Notes: generated from the sequence alone by a model not told the origin. A stretch of DNA of 26,006 bases from an uncultured Clostridia bacterium (GCA_945834965.1 CAMAHZ010000004.1:1-26006); one strand, 5' to 3'; positions 7,357-16,423 are shown, numbered from the stretch's first letter. Made by a program: numbers and translations.

Positions 7357-7973
7357 AACCCCGCATAGCGGTATTTGCCAGCGGTGGCGGCACTGATTTT
7401 CAGTCTATAATAGACGCAAACGAAGAGCAGAGCTTTTGCGAAATTTCCTATCTTATCGCGTCAAAAGAAGGTATAGGCGCAATAGATAGGGCGCAAAAGC
7501 ACGGTATAAAGACGGCGGTTTTTGCAAAAAAAGACTACCCCGATTTAGAAGAGCTCTACAACAAGCTTACCTATCTTTTAAGAATGAACAGGGTGCAGTA
7601 CGTCGTTTTGGCAGGTTGGCTTAAAATCATACCCGAAAGCTTTATAAAAGCTTTTGAAGATAGAATTATCAACATTCACCCGTCTTTAATTCCTGCGTTT
7701 TGCGGTGCGGGTATGTACGGGTTAAACGTGCATAAAGCCGTTTTAGAGTACGGTGCAAAGGTATCGGGCTGTACGGTCCATTTCGTTAACGAAATCCCCG
7801 ACGGTGGTGCGGTTATAGCGCAGACTGCGGTCGAAGTTCAAGACGGCGATACCCCCGAAGAGCTACAGGCTCGCATTTTAAAAGAAGAGCATAAGCTTCT
7901 GCCCTATTGCGTTAAAAAGCTGTGCGAAGGCAAAATTGTAAAAGACGGTAGAAAAGTTACAATTTTAGATTGA
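7353..7973 (+). CDS. purN: Phosphoribosylglycinamide formyltransferase (10-formyl-THF type)
   Basis: PurN transfers a formyl group from 10-formyltetrahydrofolate to GAR. The catalytic trio is present: N107 and H109 in NIHPSLIPAF and D150 in the loop EIPDGGAVIAQ. The segment AFCGAGMYGLNVHKAVL is the common clostridial form of the substrate loop. The N-terminal phosphate loop reads SGGGTDFQSI, where most family members have SGxGSNxQ; Thr-Asp in place of Ser-Asn is a mild variation. Length 206 is normal. The start overlaps the purM stop by 4 bases (ATGA). There is no purT, so formylation here depends on folate. Confidence 0.95.
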   Translation: MKPRIAVFASGGGTDFQSIIDANEEQSFCEISYLIASKEGIGAIDRAQKHGIKTAVFAKKDYPDLEELYNKLTYLLRMNRVQYVVLAGWLKIIPESFIKAFEDRIINIHPSLIPAFCGAGMYGLNVHKAVLEYGAKVSGCTVHFVNEIPDGGAVIAQTAVEVQDGDTPEELQARILKEEHKLLPYCVKKLCEGKIVKDGRKVTILD

Positions 7974-8029
7974 AATTAGTAACGGTTAATTACTTTATTG
8001 AAAAAAACTAAGGAGTTAAATATATATCT

Positions 8030-9649
8030 ATGGAAATGAAGAAGAGAGCTTTGGTATCCGTTTCGGATAAGGCAGGCGTGGTTGATTTTTGTAAAGAATT
8101 AGTTGCTTGCGGCTTTGAAATTATCTCTACGGGCGGTACTGCAAAGGCGTTGACAGACGCAGGTTTAAAGGTTATCGGTATCTCCGAAATAACGGGCTTC
8201 CCCGAGTGCCTTGACGGAAGAGTTAAAACCCTTCACCCCAACGTACACGCAGGTCTTTTGGCTATGCGTTCCAACCCCGAGCATATGGCTCAGCTTGAAA
8301 AGCTCAACATCAACACCATAGATATCGTATGCGTAAATCTTTATCCTTTCAAAGCAACTTTAGCTAAGGGTGCAGATTTCGCGGAATGTATCGAAAATAT
8401 CGATATAGGCGGTCCTACTATGATAAGGGCTGCCGCTAAAAACTATCAAGACGTTGCAGTTATCGTTGACCCTAAGGACTATGCTAAGGTTATCGACGAG
8501 TTGAAAAACGGCGGCGTAACTTTAGAAACCAAAAAGTATTTACAGTACAAAGTTTTTGCGCATACTGCGGTATACGACAGTCTTATTTCAAACTATCTTG
8601 CATCTCAGCTCGGTATCGAATATCCCGACAGCGTAACCTTTGCTTACGAAAAGGCTCAGGAAATGCGCTACGGCGAAAACCCCCAGCAGACGGCTGTATT
8701 CTATAAAGAAGAGTTTGATAGGGCGGGTAGTTTGCCTACGGCAAAACAGCTTTGGGGTAAGGAACTTTCCTATAACAATATCAACGACGCAAACGGAGCT
8801 TTAGAGCTTTTAAAGGAATTCGGCTCAACCCCTGCAGTCGTTGCCTGCAAGCACGCAAATCCCTGCGGCGTAGGTACGGGTAAGGACATTTACGAAGCGT
8901 ATATGCGTGCATATACTTCCGACCCCGTTTCCGTATTCGGCGGCATACTTGCAATAAACGGCGAAGTAGACGAAGCAACCGCAACCGAAATCAATAAGAT
9001 TTTCATTGAAATCGTTATGGCGCCTTCATATTCGGAAAAGGCACTTGAAATTTTGGAGCAGAAGAAAAATATCCGTCTTTTGCAGATTGAAAACATCTCT
9101 GCAAGAAGAGAGAAAACCGCAAAGGATATGAAGAAGGTCTACGGCGGACTTTTGGTTCAGCAGTACGATGAAACACTTTTAAAGGACGAAGATATGGGCT
9201 TGTTCAGCCGCAGAGCTTCGGTTGAAGAAATTACCACGCCTTCAGGCGGTAAGCGCAAGTCATACGGCGTCGGCGTCGTAACCGACCGTATGCCCACTAA
9301 GGAAGAAATCGAAGCTATGATGTTTGCTTGGAAGGTAGTAAAGCACACCAAGTCCAACGCAATCGTTATCGGCAAAGAAGGCAGAACGACGGGTATCGGT
9401 ATGGGGCAGACCAACCGTATCTGGGCGGCACAGCAGGCAATTGCTCACGCAGGCGAAGAAGCAAAGGGCTCCGTTATGGCGTCCGACGCATTCTTCCCCT
9501 TCCCCGACTGTGTGGAAGAGTGCGTTAAGGCAGGCATAACCGCAATCGTCAATCCCGGCGGTTCTATCCGCGACGAACTGTCGGTAGAAGCTTGCAACGC
9601 CGCAGGAATCGCAATGGTATTCGTCGGCGACAGACACTTTAAACATTAA
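8030..9649 (+). CDS. purH: Bifunctional AICAR transformylase / IMP cyclohydrolase
   Basis: PurH does the last two steps to IMP: formylation of AICAR with 10-formyl-THF, then ring closure. The N-terminal MGS-like cyclohydrolase domain spans about 1-195 (SVSDKAGVVDFCKEL, ISTGGTAKAL, GRVKTLHPNVHAGLL, NLYPFKATL). The transformylase part has RYGENPQQTA and ACKHANPCGVG, in which K274-H275 are the catalytic pair, and ends with NPGGSIRD and VFVGDRHFKH, the characteristic C-terminus. At 539 residues it is slightly longer than the usual 510-525; the segment around residues 325-380 looks like the extra part. AAGGAG lies about 14 bases before the first ATG; a second in-frame ATG two codons on is slightly further away. 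It lies 56 bases after purN. Confidence 0.97.
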   Translation: MEMKKRALVSVSDKAGVVDFCKELVACGFEIISTGGTAKALTDAGLKVIGISEITGFPECLDGRVKTLHPNVHAGLLAMRSNPEHMAQLEKLNINTIDIVCVNLYPFKATLAKGADFAECIENIDIGGPTMIRAAAKNYQDVAVIVDPKDYAKVIDELKNGGVTLETKKYLQYKVFAHTAVYDSLISNYLASQLGIEYPDSVTFAYEKAQEMRYGENPQQTAVFYKEEFDRAGSLPTAKQLWGKELSYNNINDANGALELLKEFGSTPAVVACKHANPCGVGTGKDIYEAYMRAYTSDPVSVFGGILAINGEVDEATATEINKIFIEIVMAPSYSEKALEILEQKKNIRLLQIENISARREKTAKDMKKVYGGLLVQQYDETLLKDEDMGLFSRRASVEEITTPSGGKRKSYGVGVVTDRMPTKEEIEAMMFAWKVVKHTKSNAIVIGKEGRTTGIGMGQTNRIWAAQQAIAHAGEEAKGSVMASDAFFPFPDCVEECVKAGITAIVNPGGSIRDELSVEACNAAGIAMVFVGDRHFKH

Positions 9650-9685
9650 TTATAAATACTTAAACTCTATTCAAAGGAAGAAGAT

Positions 9686-10966
9686 ATGAACGTACTCGTA
9701 ATAGGCAACGGCGGCAGAGAACACGCAATACTTTTAGCCCTTAAAAAGAGCAAAAGGGTTGAAAAACTCTATTGTATGAAGGGTAACGCAGGCACTTCCG
9801 AGATAGCCGAAAACGTCAACGTAGACTTTATGAATATAGACGCAGTTAAGGAATTTGCGCTTGCAAATCCCCAAATCGACTACTACGTCGTTACCCCCGA
9901 CGACCCCCTTTCAATAGGGCTAGTCGACGCGCTTGAAAGCATTGGCAAGCGTTGCTTCGGACCCAACAAGGCGGCGGCTCAGATTGAAGCGAGCAAAGCT
10001 TTTGCAAAAGAGCTTATGCACAAATATAATATCCCCACCGCAAAGAGCGCAACTTTCGATAACTACGGCGACGCACTCGACTATATAAGAAAGGAAGGCG
10101 CACCTATAGTGTTAAAGGCGGACGGGCTTGCTCTCGGCAAGGGCGTTCTCATATGCGATACGGTCAAACAGGCAGAAGAAGGTTTAAAAGAGATAATGCT
10201 CGATAAAGCTTTCGGCTCTGCCGGTAATAAAATCGTCATTGAAGAGTGCATGCAGGGGCTTAAATATACCCCCGGCGAAGAAGTTTCGGTGCTTGCCTTT
10301 ACAGACGGCAAGACCATAGTCCCTATGATAACTTCTTGCGACCATAAAAGGGCAAACGACGGAGATAAGGGCTTGAATACGGGCGGTATGGGTACTTTCT
10401 CACCCTGCCCGTTCTGGTCAAAAGAGCTGGAAAAGGAAGTATACGAAAGCATAATGTTGCCCACTATGAAGGCGATGAACGCAGAAGGTAAGACCTTTAA
10501 AGGTTGCCTTTACTTCGGGCTTATGCGTACAAACAAGGGTATGAAGGTCGTTGAGTACAATTCCCGTTTCGGCGACCCTGAAACGCAGGTGGTTTTGCCT
10601 ATGCTCAAGACCGACTTGCTTGACATTTTTGAAGCTGTAACCGACGGTAGACTTGCAGATATTAATATCGAGTGGGACGATGGCGCTTGCGTATGCGTAG
10701 TGCTTGCGTCGGGCGGCTATCCCGTTCACTATCAAAAGGGTAAGGAAATCACCATCGGCGACGTTGGCGAATGTACCATAGTCCACGCAGGAACGGCAAT
10801 TAAAGACGGTAAGCTCGTAACCAACGGCGGCAGAGTGTTAAACGTCGTTGCAAAGGGCAAGGACGTGGACGACGCAAGAAAGAAGGCGTATGCCGCAGTT
10901 AAGAATATAAGCTGGGAAGGTATGACCTGCCGTACCGATATCGGCGTAAAATACCGCGAGGGTTAA
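9686..10966 (+). CDS. purD: Phosphoribosylamine-glycine ligase (GAR synthetase)
   Basis: PurD joins glycine to phosphoribosylamine using ATP. The 426-residue ATP-grasp enzyme shows GNGGREHAI at 7-15, FGPNKAAAQIEASKAFAKELM, the ATP-binding loop VLKADGLALGKGV, DHKRANDGDKGLNTGGMGTFSP and YNSRFGDPETQVVLP, which hold the metal and substrate residues. Length is typical of the monofunctional bacterial enzyme, with no fusion to PurM or PurN. A GGAAGAAG ribosome site precedes the ATG. It is separated from purL by only five bases. Confidence 0.97.
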   Translation: MNVLVIGNGGREHAILLALKKSKRVEKLYCMKGNAGTSEIAENVNVDFMNIDAVKEFALANPQIDYYVVTPDDPLSIGLVDALESIGKRCFGPNKAAAQIEASKAFAKELMHKYNIPTAKSATFDNYGDALDYIRKEGAPIVLKADGLALGKGVLICDTVKQAEEGLKEIMLDKAFGSAGNKIVIEECMQGLKYTPGEEVSVLAFTDGKTIVPMITSCDHKRANDGDKGLNTGGMGTFSPCPFWSKELEKEVYESIMLPTMKAMNAEGKTFKGCLYFGLMRTNKGMKVVEYNSRFGDPETQVVLPMLKTDLLDIFEAVTDGRLADINIEWDDGACVCVVLASGGYPVHYQKGKEITIGDVGECTIVHAGTAIKDGKLVTNGGRVLNVVAKGKDVDDARKKAYAAVKNISWEGMTCRTDIGVKYREG

Positions 10967-10971
10967 TTTAA

Positions 10972-13900
10972 ATGATTTACAGAATTTTCGTTGAAAAAAA
11001 GGTTAATTTACAGGCGAAAAAGGTTGCCGAAGACGTTCATAATCTCTTAAAGATTGACGTTCAGGACGTAAGGCAGCTTATTAGATACGACGTGGAAGGC
11101 ATTACCGAAGAAGAGTTTGCCGCCGCAGTACCCTGCGTGTTTTCAGAGCCGCCCGTCGACAACGTCTATTTAGAAAACGTTGACTTCGGCTTTGGTTACG
11201 ACGTGTTTGCGATTGCGTACCTTACGGGTCAGTACGACCAGCGTGCAGACAGCGCCGCACAGTGCGTACAGCTTTTAACGCAAAAGGAACGCCCTTTAAT
11301 CAAGTGCGCTACCGTATATGCGGTTAAGGGTGCGTCTGCCGACGATTTAAGAAGAATTAAAAACCACCTTATCAACCCCGTGGAGAGCGAAGAAGTCAGC
11401 CTTGAAAAGCCTGAATCTTTGGCTCACGTTGCGGTTGAAGCCGACGACGTAAAGGAAGTCGAAGGCTTTATTGCCATGTCCGATAACGAGATTGCGGCGT
11501 ACCACGCAAAAATGGGGCTTGCAATGTCGGTTGCCGATTTGCAGTTCGTAAGGGATTATTATATAAATGAGAACCGCAATCCTACCGAAACCGAAATAAG
11601 GGTTATCGATACGTACTGGTCGGACCATTGCCGCCACACGACGTTTGCAACCGAGCTTAAAAATATAGTCGTTCATAGCGACAATCCCCATATAAACAGG
11701 GCGCTTAAGGAATATAGAGAGCTGTTTGCTGAAATGTATGCAACCCGCCCCGACAAATATCCTTGCCTTATGGATATTGCTACGATTGCCGTTAAAAAGC
11801 TTAAAAAGCAGGGGCTTTTAAACAATTTGGACGAGTCGGACGAAATTAACGCCTGCTCTATAAAGATTGACGCGGTAATCGACGGCGAACCCCAGACGTA
11901 TACCGTAATGTTTAAAAACGAAACGCACAACCACCCTACGGAAATCGAGCCGTTCGGCGGTGCGGCAACCTGCCTTGGCGGCGCAATCCGCGACCCCCTT
12001 TCGGGCAGAACGTACGTGTTACAGTCTATGCGTGTTACGGGCTGTGCAGACCCTACCGAGCCTTTGGAAAACACCTTGCCCGGTAAGCTCCCCCAGCGCG
12101 TAATAACCAAAACTGCTGCTCACGGTTTCTCTTCCTACGGCAACCAGATAGGTCTTGCAACGGGTCAAGTTGAAGAAGTGTATCACGACGGTTATAAGGC
12201 TAAAAGGCTTGAAACGGGCTTCGTAGTGGGCGGCGCTCGCTCGGATATGATTTACCGTTCCAAACCCCAGAAGGGCGACGTTATCATTCTTTTGGGCGGC
12301 GAAACGGGCAGAGACGGCTGCGGCGGCGCAACGGGCTCTTCTAAGGCACACGACAAAAAGTCGGTGCAGACTTGCGGTGCAGAAGTTCAAAAGGGCAACG
12401 CGCTCACCGAAAGAAAGCTTCAAAGGTTATTCTTAAATCCCGAAGCAACTCGTATGATTAAAAAGTGTAACGACTTCGGTGCAGGCGGCGTGTCCGTCGC
12501 TATCGGCGAGCTTGCAGACGGTCTTATTATCGAGCTTGATAAAGTTCCTAAGAAGTATCAGGGGCTTTCGGGTACCGAGCTTGCAATTTCCGAATCTCAG
12601 GAGCGTATGGCGGTGGTAGTACCCTGCGAAATGGTCGATAGGTTTATCGAGCTTGCCGCAGAAGAAAACCTTTCCGCAACCCCCGTTGCAACCGTAACCG
12701 ACGATAGAAGAATGAAGATGTATCACCGTGGCAGGGCAATCGTGGATATTTCCCGTGATTTCCTTGATACCAACGGCGTTAAGCAGATTACCGACGCTGA
12801 AATCAATGATAACGTTACCGATTTCTTTAATAAAAAAGACGTGTTCGATTTCAGGTCTACCGTTGATAATACCCTTGCACAGTTAAACGTTTGCTCCAAA
12901 AAAGGTCTTGCGGAGATGTTCGACTCAACTATAGGTGCAAAGTCTGTCTATATGCCCTTCGGCGGAAAGAATCAGTTGACCCCCGTTATAGCTATGGCGG
13001 CTAAAATAATGGGCGGAGAGACGGACGACTGTACCGTTTCCGCATACGGTTTTAACCCCGAACTCTCTTCGTCTTCGCCTTTCACGGGCGCAATCTACGC
13101 AATAGTCGGTTCGGTATCCAAGGTGGTTGCGGCAGGCGCGGATTATAAGGACGTAAGGCTCTCTCTTCAGGAATTCTTTATGCGCTTAAGGGATGATAAA
13201 AAGCGTTGGGGCGTTCCCCTTGCGGCACTACTCGGCGCACTATATACCCAGCTTAATTTAGGTTTAGGCGCAATCGGCGGCAAGGACTCTATGAGCGGTA
13301 CTTTTGAAGATATAGACGTTCCCCCGACCTTGATTTCGTTTGCATTAGCGCCTGCTAAGGCGTCTGCGCTTATAACTAACGTCATCAAAGAAAAGGGTCA
13401 AAAGCTCTACCTTCTGCCTATAAAGAAGGATAATTGCAACGTTCCCGACTTTGAATACCTTAAAAAGCTCTATAGCGCAGTTTATTCTAACGTCAAAAAG
13501 GGCAATATCAAGTATGCAACGGTAGTAGAAAAGGGCGGTGCCGTGCCTGCAGTTATTAAGAGCTGTTTAGGCAACGGACTCGGCTTTGACTTCTTCGGTA
13601 ACGAAAGCTACCTGTTTGCAGAGCGTTACGGCGATTTAATCGTCGCTGCCGACGATATTAGCTTGCTCGGCAACGATATAGTTAAGGTGTTTATCGGTAC
13701 GACTTCCGACGGCGATTTCACCTACGGCGCGGAAAGCGTTCCTTACAAGGAAGCAGAAAATTCCTATACGGGCAGGCTTGCGCCCGTATTCCCCACGACG
13801 GCGGCTGCAGAAGGCGAGTTGCCCGATTGCGATTACGTGGGCGGTAAAAAGTACGAAAATATTGCAACTAAGATTGCAAAGCCCAGAGTATTTATTCCTG

Positions 13901-14679
13901 CATTCCCCGGAACTAACTGCGAGTTGGATACCGCAAGGGCATTCCGTCTTGCAGGGGCTGAACCTGAAATTTTAGTTATCAAAAACCGCTCTGCCGCAGA
14001 TATCGAAGAGAGCGTTCAGGCAATAATTAAAGCAATTGATCGTGCAAATATTATTGCGTTCCCCGGCGGTTTCTCGGGCGGCGACGAACCCGACGGTTCG
14101 GGTAAGTTTATTGCAACCACGTTCAAAAACCCTGCTATTGCAGAGAGAATAATGGAACTTTTGAACAATCGTGACGGACTTGCGCTCGGTATATGTAACG
14201 GCTTCCAGGCGCTTATAAAGCTCGGGTTAGTGCCTTACGGCAAGGTAAGCCCTTTAACCGAAAATTCACCTACCTTAACCTATAACAATATCACTCGTCA
14301 CGTTTCGACCATGGTAAACGTAAGGGTGGCAAGCAACTTAAGCCCTTGGCTTTCGGGTTGTAAGGTGGGCGACGTGTATTCCGTACCCGTATCACACGGC
14401 GAAGGTAAGTTGGTTGCACCCCGTGAAGAGCTTGAAAAAATGCTCGCAAACGGTCAGATTGCAACGCAGTACGTCGACTTAAGCGGCAAGCCTACTATGG
14501 TAAGCCCTTATAACCCCAACGGCAGTATGTGGGCAATCGAAGGTATTACTTCGCCCGACGGCAGAGTATACGGCAAGATGGGTCATACCGAAAGGGCTGT
14601 GGGCGAAAATCTCTACAAGAACTACGAAGGCAATTTCGATATGAAATTGTTTGAAAGCGGCGTAAAATATTTCAAGTAA
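10972..14679 (+). CDS. purL: Phosphoribosylformylglycinamidine synthase, single-chain with glutaminase
   Basis: PurL turns FGAR, glutamine and ATP into FGAM. At 1235 residues this is the one-chain form found in many Clostridia, with PurS-like (N-terminal), two PurM-like synthetase halves and a C-terminal class I glutaminase, which explains why purS and purQ are absent. Visible motifs include DTYWSDHCRHTTF, KNETHNHPTEIEPFGGAATCLGG and DFGAGGVSVAIGELADG. The glutaminase has FPGTNCELDTARAFRLAG, the nucleophile Cys1075 in GICNGFQ, and His1142-Glu1144 in SHGEGK. The sequence holds the only GATC found in the window (14038-14041). The start ATG is five bases after purD, with a GAGGG inside the end of purD as a possible ribosome site. 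It is the last purine gene of the cluster. Confidence 0.96.
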   Translation: MIYRIFVEKKVNLQAKKVAEDVHNLLKIDVQDVRQLIRYDVEGITEEEFAAAVPCVFSEPPVDNVYLENVDFGFGYDVFAIAYLTGQYDQRADSAAQCVQLLTQKERPLIKCATVYAVKGASADDLRRIKNHLINPVESEEVSLEKPESLAHVAVEADDVKEVEGFIAMSDNEIAAYHAKMGLAMSVADLQFVRDYYINENRNPTETEIRVIDTYWSDHCRHTTFATELKNIVVHSDNPHINRALKEYRELFAEMYATRPDKYPCLMDIATIAVKKLKKQGLLNNLDESDEINACSIKIDAVIDGEPQTYTVMFKNETHNHPTEIEPFGGAATCLGGAIRDPLSGRTYVLQSMRVTGCADPTEPLENTLPGKLPQRVITKTAAHGFSSYGNQIGLATGQVEEVYHDGYKAKRLETGFVVGGARSDMIYRSKPQKGDVIILLGGETGRDGCGGATGSSKAHDKKSVQTCGAEVQKGNALTERKLQRLFLNPEATRMIKKCNDFGAGGVSVAIGELADGLIIELDKVPKKYQGLSGTELAISESQERMAVVVPCEMVDRFIELAAEENLSATPVATVTDDRRMKMYHRGRAIVDISRDFLDTNGVKQITDAEINDNVTDFFNKKDVFDFRSTVDNTLAQLNVCSKKGLAEMFDSTIGAKSVYMPFGGKNQLTPVIAMAAKIMGGETDDCTVSAYGFNPELSSSSPFTGAIYAIVGSVSKVVAAGADYKDVRLSLQEFFMRLRDDKKRWGVPLAALLGALYTQLNLGLGAIGGKDSMSGTFEDIDVPPTLISFALAPAKASALITNVIKEKGQKLYLLPIKKDNCNVPDFEYLKKLYSAVYSNVKKGNIKYATVVEKGGAVPAVIKSCLGNGLGFDFFGNESYLFAERYGDLIVAADDISLLGNDIVKVFIGTTSDGDFTYGAESVPYKEAENSYTGRLAPVFPTTAAAEGELPDCDYVGGKKYENIATKIAKPRVFIPAFPGTNCELDTARAFRLAGAEPEILVIKNRSAADIEESVQAIIKAIDRANIIAFPGGFSGGDEPDGSGKFIATTFKNPAIAERIMELLNNRDGLALGICNGFQALIKLGLVPYGKVSPLTENSPTLTYNNITRHVSTMVNVRVASNLSPWLSGCKVGDVYSVPVSHGEGKLVAPREELEKMLANGQIATQYVDLSGKPTMVSPYNPNGSMWAIEGITSPDGRVYGKMGHTERAVGENLYKNYEGNFDMKLFESGVKYFK

Positions 14680-14711
14680 TCGCCGTTTGATTTAGATAAA
14701 GAAAAATAGTA

Positions 14712-14747
14712 TTAAGGGGTGCCGCGTAATTTCTCTGCACCCCTTAA
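14712..14747 (+). terminator. Terminator-like hairpin after purL
   Basis: A perfect 11-bp inverted repeat TTAAGGGGTGC (14712-14722) and GCACCCCTTAA (14737-14747) with a 14-base loop. It lies 32 bases after the purL stop and just before the nrdR promoter, where the purine transcript would be expected to end. On the + strand the stem is followed by A residues rather than a T tract, so termination efficiency is uncertain; it may instead protect the mRNA 3' end. Confidence 0.55.
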
Positions 14748-14794
14748 AAAATATCAAATCATTCTACTTAGAACCATATTTTCTAAACAAAACC

Positions 14795-14823
14795 TTTACA
14801 AACACAATATTTTGTGTTATAAT
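14795..14823 (+). promoter_or_regulatory. nrdR promoter with NrdR-box palindrome in the spacer
   Basis: The -35 is TTTACA (14795-14800), the spacer is exactly 17 bp, and the -10 is TATAAT (14818-14823) extended by TGTGT. The spacer holds ACACAATATTTTGTGT (14802-14817), a 16-bp inverted repeat close to the NrdR-box pattern I know (ACAC-AT-rich core-GTGT). It ends directly at the -10, so a bound repressor should block RNA polymerase. A degenerate copy (GAACCATATTTTCTAA, 14771-14786) lies 31 bp upstream, about three helical turns, as is usual for paired NrdR boxes. Start codon is 47 bases downstream. Confidence 0.83.
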
Positions 14824-14870
14824 ACTAAACGTAACAATACAAAATTAATTACAGTAAACGAGGTCTATTT

Positions 14871-15329
14871 ATGAAATGTATTTACTGCGGATGCGAAGAT
14901 AGCAAGGTTATCGACAGCCGTTCTGCCGACGAAGGAAGGACGATAAGAAGAAGAAGGGAGTGCGTCAAGTGCGGTAAGCGTTTTACCACGTACGAAACGA
15001 TAGAGGATACGCCCGTTTTAGTCGTTAAATCAAGCGGAAACAGGCAGTCCTACGACCCGTTAAAGGTAAAAAACGGCATCATTAAATCTTGCGAGAAACG
15101 CCCCGTTTCTATGGAGAAAATAGACCATATCGTAGACGATATAACCAAACAAGTCTACAACTCGATGGAACAGGAAATTTCTTCAAAGCAAATCGGCGAA
15201 ATGGTTATGGAAAAGTTAAAGGACTTAGACGAAGTTGCATACGTTCGCTATGCAAGCGTGTACCGTTCCTTCACCGATATAGACAGCTTTATGGCTGAAT
15301 TGCAGAAGATGATGGCAAACAGAAAATAA
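14871..15329 (+). CDS. nrdR: Transcriptional repressor NrdR
   Basis: NrdR represses ribonucleotide reductase genes in response to ATP/dATP. The 152 residues start with a zinc ribbon (C3, C6, C31, C34 in MKCIYCGC and CVKCGKRFTTYE) with the basic RTIRRRRE DNA-binding stretch. An ATP-cone domain follows at about 49-139 (VVKSSGNRQSYDPLKVKNGI, then VAYVRYASVYRSFTDIDSF). Length and motif order are canonical. A GAGGT ribosome site precedes the ATG. It has its own promoter carrying a NrdR-box palindrome, which suggests autoregulation. No nrd structural gene is in the window, so it must act at distant loci. It lies between purine synthesis and ispG. Confidence 0.97.
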   Translation: MKCIYCGCEDSKVIDSRSADEGRTIRRRRECVKCGKRFTTYETIEDTPVLVVKSSGNRQSYDPLKVKNGIIKSCEKRPVSMEKIDHIVDDITKQVYNSMEQEISSKQIGEMVMEKLKDLDEVAYVRYASVYRSFTDIDSFMAELQKMMANRK

Positions 15330-15336
15330 TTTTTTA

Positions 15337-15357
15337 AAGGCAGTGATAAACTGCCTT
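15337..15357 (+). promoter_or_regulatory. Hairpin at the ispG translation start region
   Basis: An 8-bp perfect stem AAGGCAGT (15337-15344) and ACTGCCTT (15350-15357) with a 5-base loop GATAA lies between the nrdR stop and the ispG ATG at 15368. It is followed by AAATTTTG, a weak T tract. The only Shine-Dalgarno-like AAAGG before ispG is in the left arm. It may be a weak terminator for nrdR or a structure that controls ispG translation. Confidence 0.5.
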
Positions 15358-15367
15358 AAATTTTGAT

Positions 15368-16423
15368 ATGGCTGAAAGAAAGAGTAACAAAATTAAAATA
15401 GGCAATATTTGGCTTGGCGGCGGTGAAAGCGTAAAAATTCAGTCAATGTGTACGACCAAAACTTCTAACGTGGAGGAAACGACGGCGCAGATTGAAAGGC
15501 TTTATAAGGCAGGCTGTGAAATAATCAGGGTGTCCGTTTTGGACGAGCAGGACGCCTTAGCTATCAAGCAAATTAAAATTAATTGTCCCATTCCGTTGGT
15601 TGCCGATATACATTTTTCCCACAAGCTTGCAACGCTTGCAATCGAGAGCGGGTGCGACAAGGTGCGCATAAACCCCGGCAATATCGGTGGTGAAAAGGAA
15701 ATTAATATCGTTGCCGACTGTATTAAGGCGCACAAAATCCCTGTAAGAGTTGGCGCGAATACGGGCAGTATCGAAAAGACCTATCTCGAAAAGTACGGCA
15801 GAAGTGCGCAGGCGTTGGTGGAAAGTGCGCTTTATAACGCAAGAATCCTTGAAAAAAGGGGAATAAACGATATAGTAATTTCTGTAAAGGCGTCGGACGT
15901 TCCCTTGACCTATCAGGCGTATAACCTGGTTGCAAGTAAAAGCGATTATGCCCTTCATATCGGCGTTACCGAAGCAGGTACCGAAGCTATGGCGCTTGCA
16001 AAATCCTATTCGGCGCTCGGCGCGCTACTTTTAAACGGTGTGGGGGATACGCTTAGAATATCCATAACGGGCGACCCGATAAGGGAAGTATACGCCGCTA
16101 AAAACCTTTTAAGGGCTATCGGGCTTGATAAAAACTACGTCGACGTAGTTTCTTGTCCTACGTGCGGAAGATGTATGTGGGATTCAATAGCGCTTGCCGA
16201 AAAGGTTGGTCAAAGGGTTGCAAGCGTTAAAAAGCAATTAAAAATCGCCGTAATGGGCTGCGTTGTCAACGGACCCGGCGAAGCAAAGGACTGCGATATA
16301 GGTATTGCAGGCTCTTCAGAATACTGCGTAATTTTTAAAAAAGGCGAAATAATTAAAAGAGTGGCGGCAAAGGACGCAGAAACAGAATTTTTTAAGGTGT
16401 TGGACGAACTAATAAATGACTGA
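15368..16423 (+). CDS. ispG: 4-hydroxy-3-methylbut-2-enyl diphosphate synthase (flavodoxin/ferredoxin)
   Basis: IspG (GcpE) makes HMBPP in the non-mevalonate isoprenoid pathway. The 351-residue chain has the short bacterial architecture: a TIM barrel with IQSMCTTKTSNVEET (24-38), VRINPGNIGG (99-108) and VRVGANTGS, then a C-terminal Fe-S domain. The [4Fe-4S] ligands are C263 and C266 in SCPTCGR and C298 in MGCVVNGPGE, with E305 as the conserved acidic residue. The start matches the family N-terminus (KIGN..GGGESVKIQSM), but no well-placed ribosome site is visible; a hairpin occupies that region. The end overlaps the next gene by 8 bases. ispG next to polC and rimP is the usual clostridial order. 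Confidence 0.96.
   Translation: MAERKSNKIKIGNIWLGGGESVKIQSMCTTKTSNVEETTAQIERLYKAGCEIIRVSVLDEQDALAIKQIKINCPIPLVADIHFSHKLATLAIESGCDKVRINPGNIGGEKEINIVADCIKAHKIPVRVGANTGSIEKTYLEKYGRSAQALVESALYNARILEKRGINDIVISVKASDVPLTYQAYNLVASKSDYALHIGVTEAGTEAMALAKSYSALGALLLNGVGDTLRISITGDPIREVYAAKNLLRAIGLDKNYVDVVSCPTCGRCMWDSIALAEKVGQRVASVKKQLKIAVMGCVVNGPGEAKDCDIGIAGSSEYCVIFKKGEIIKRVAAKDAETEFFKVLDELIND

Noticed and set aside
14712..14747. Riboswitch or attenuator for nrdR
   Set aside because: The hairpin lies upstream of the nrdR promoter, so it cannot be in the nrdR transcript made from that promoter.
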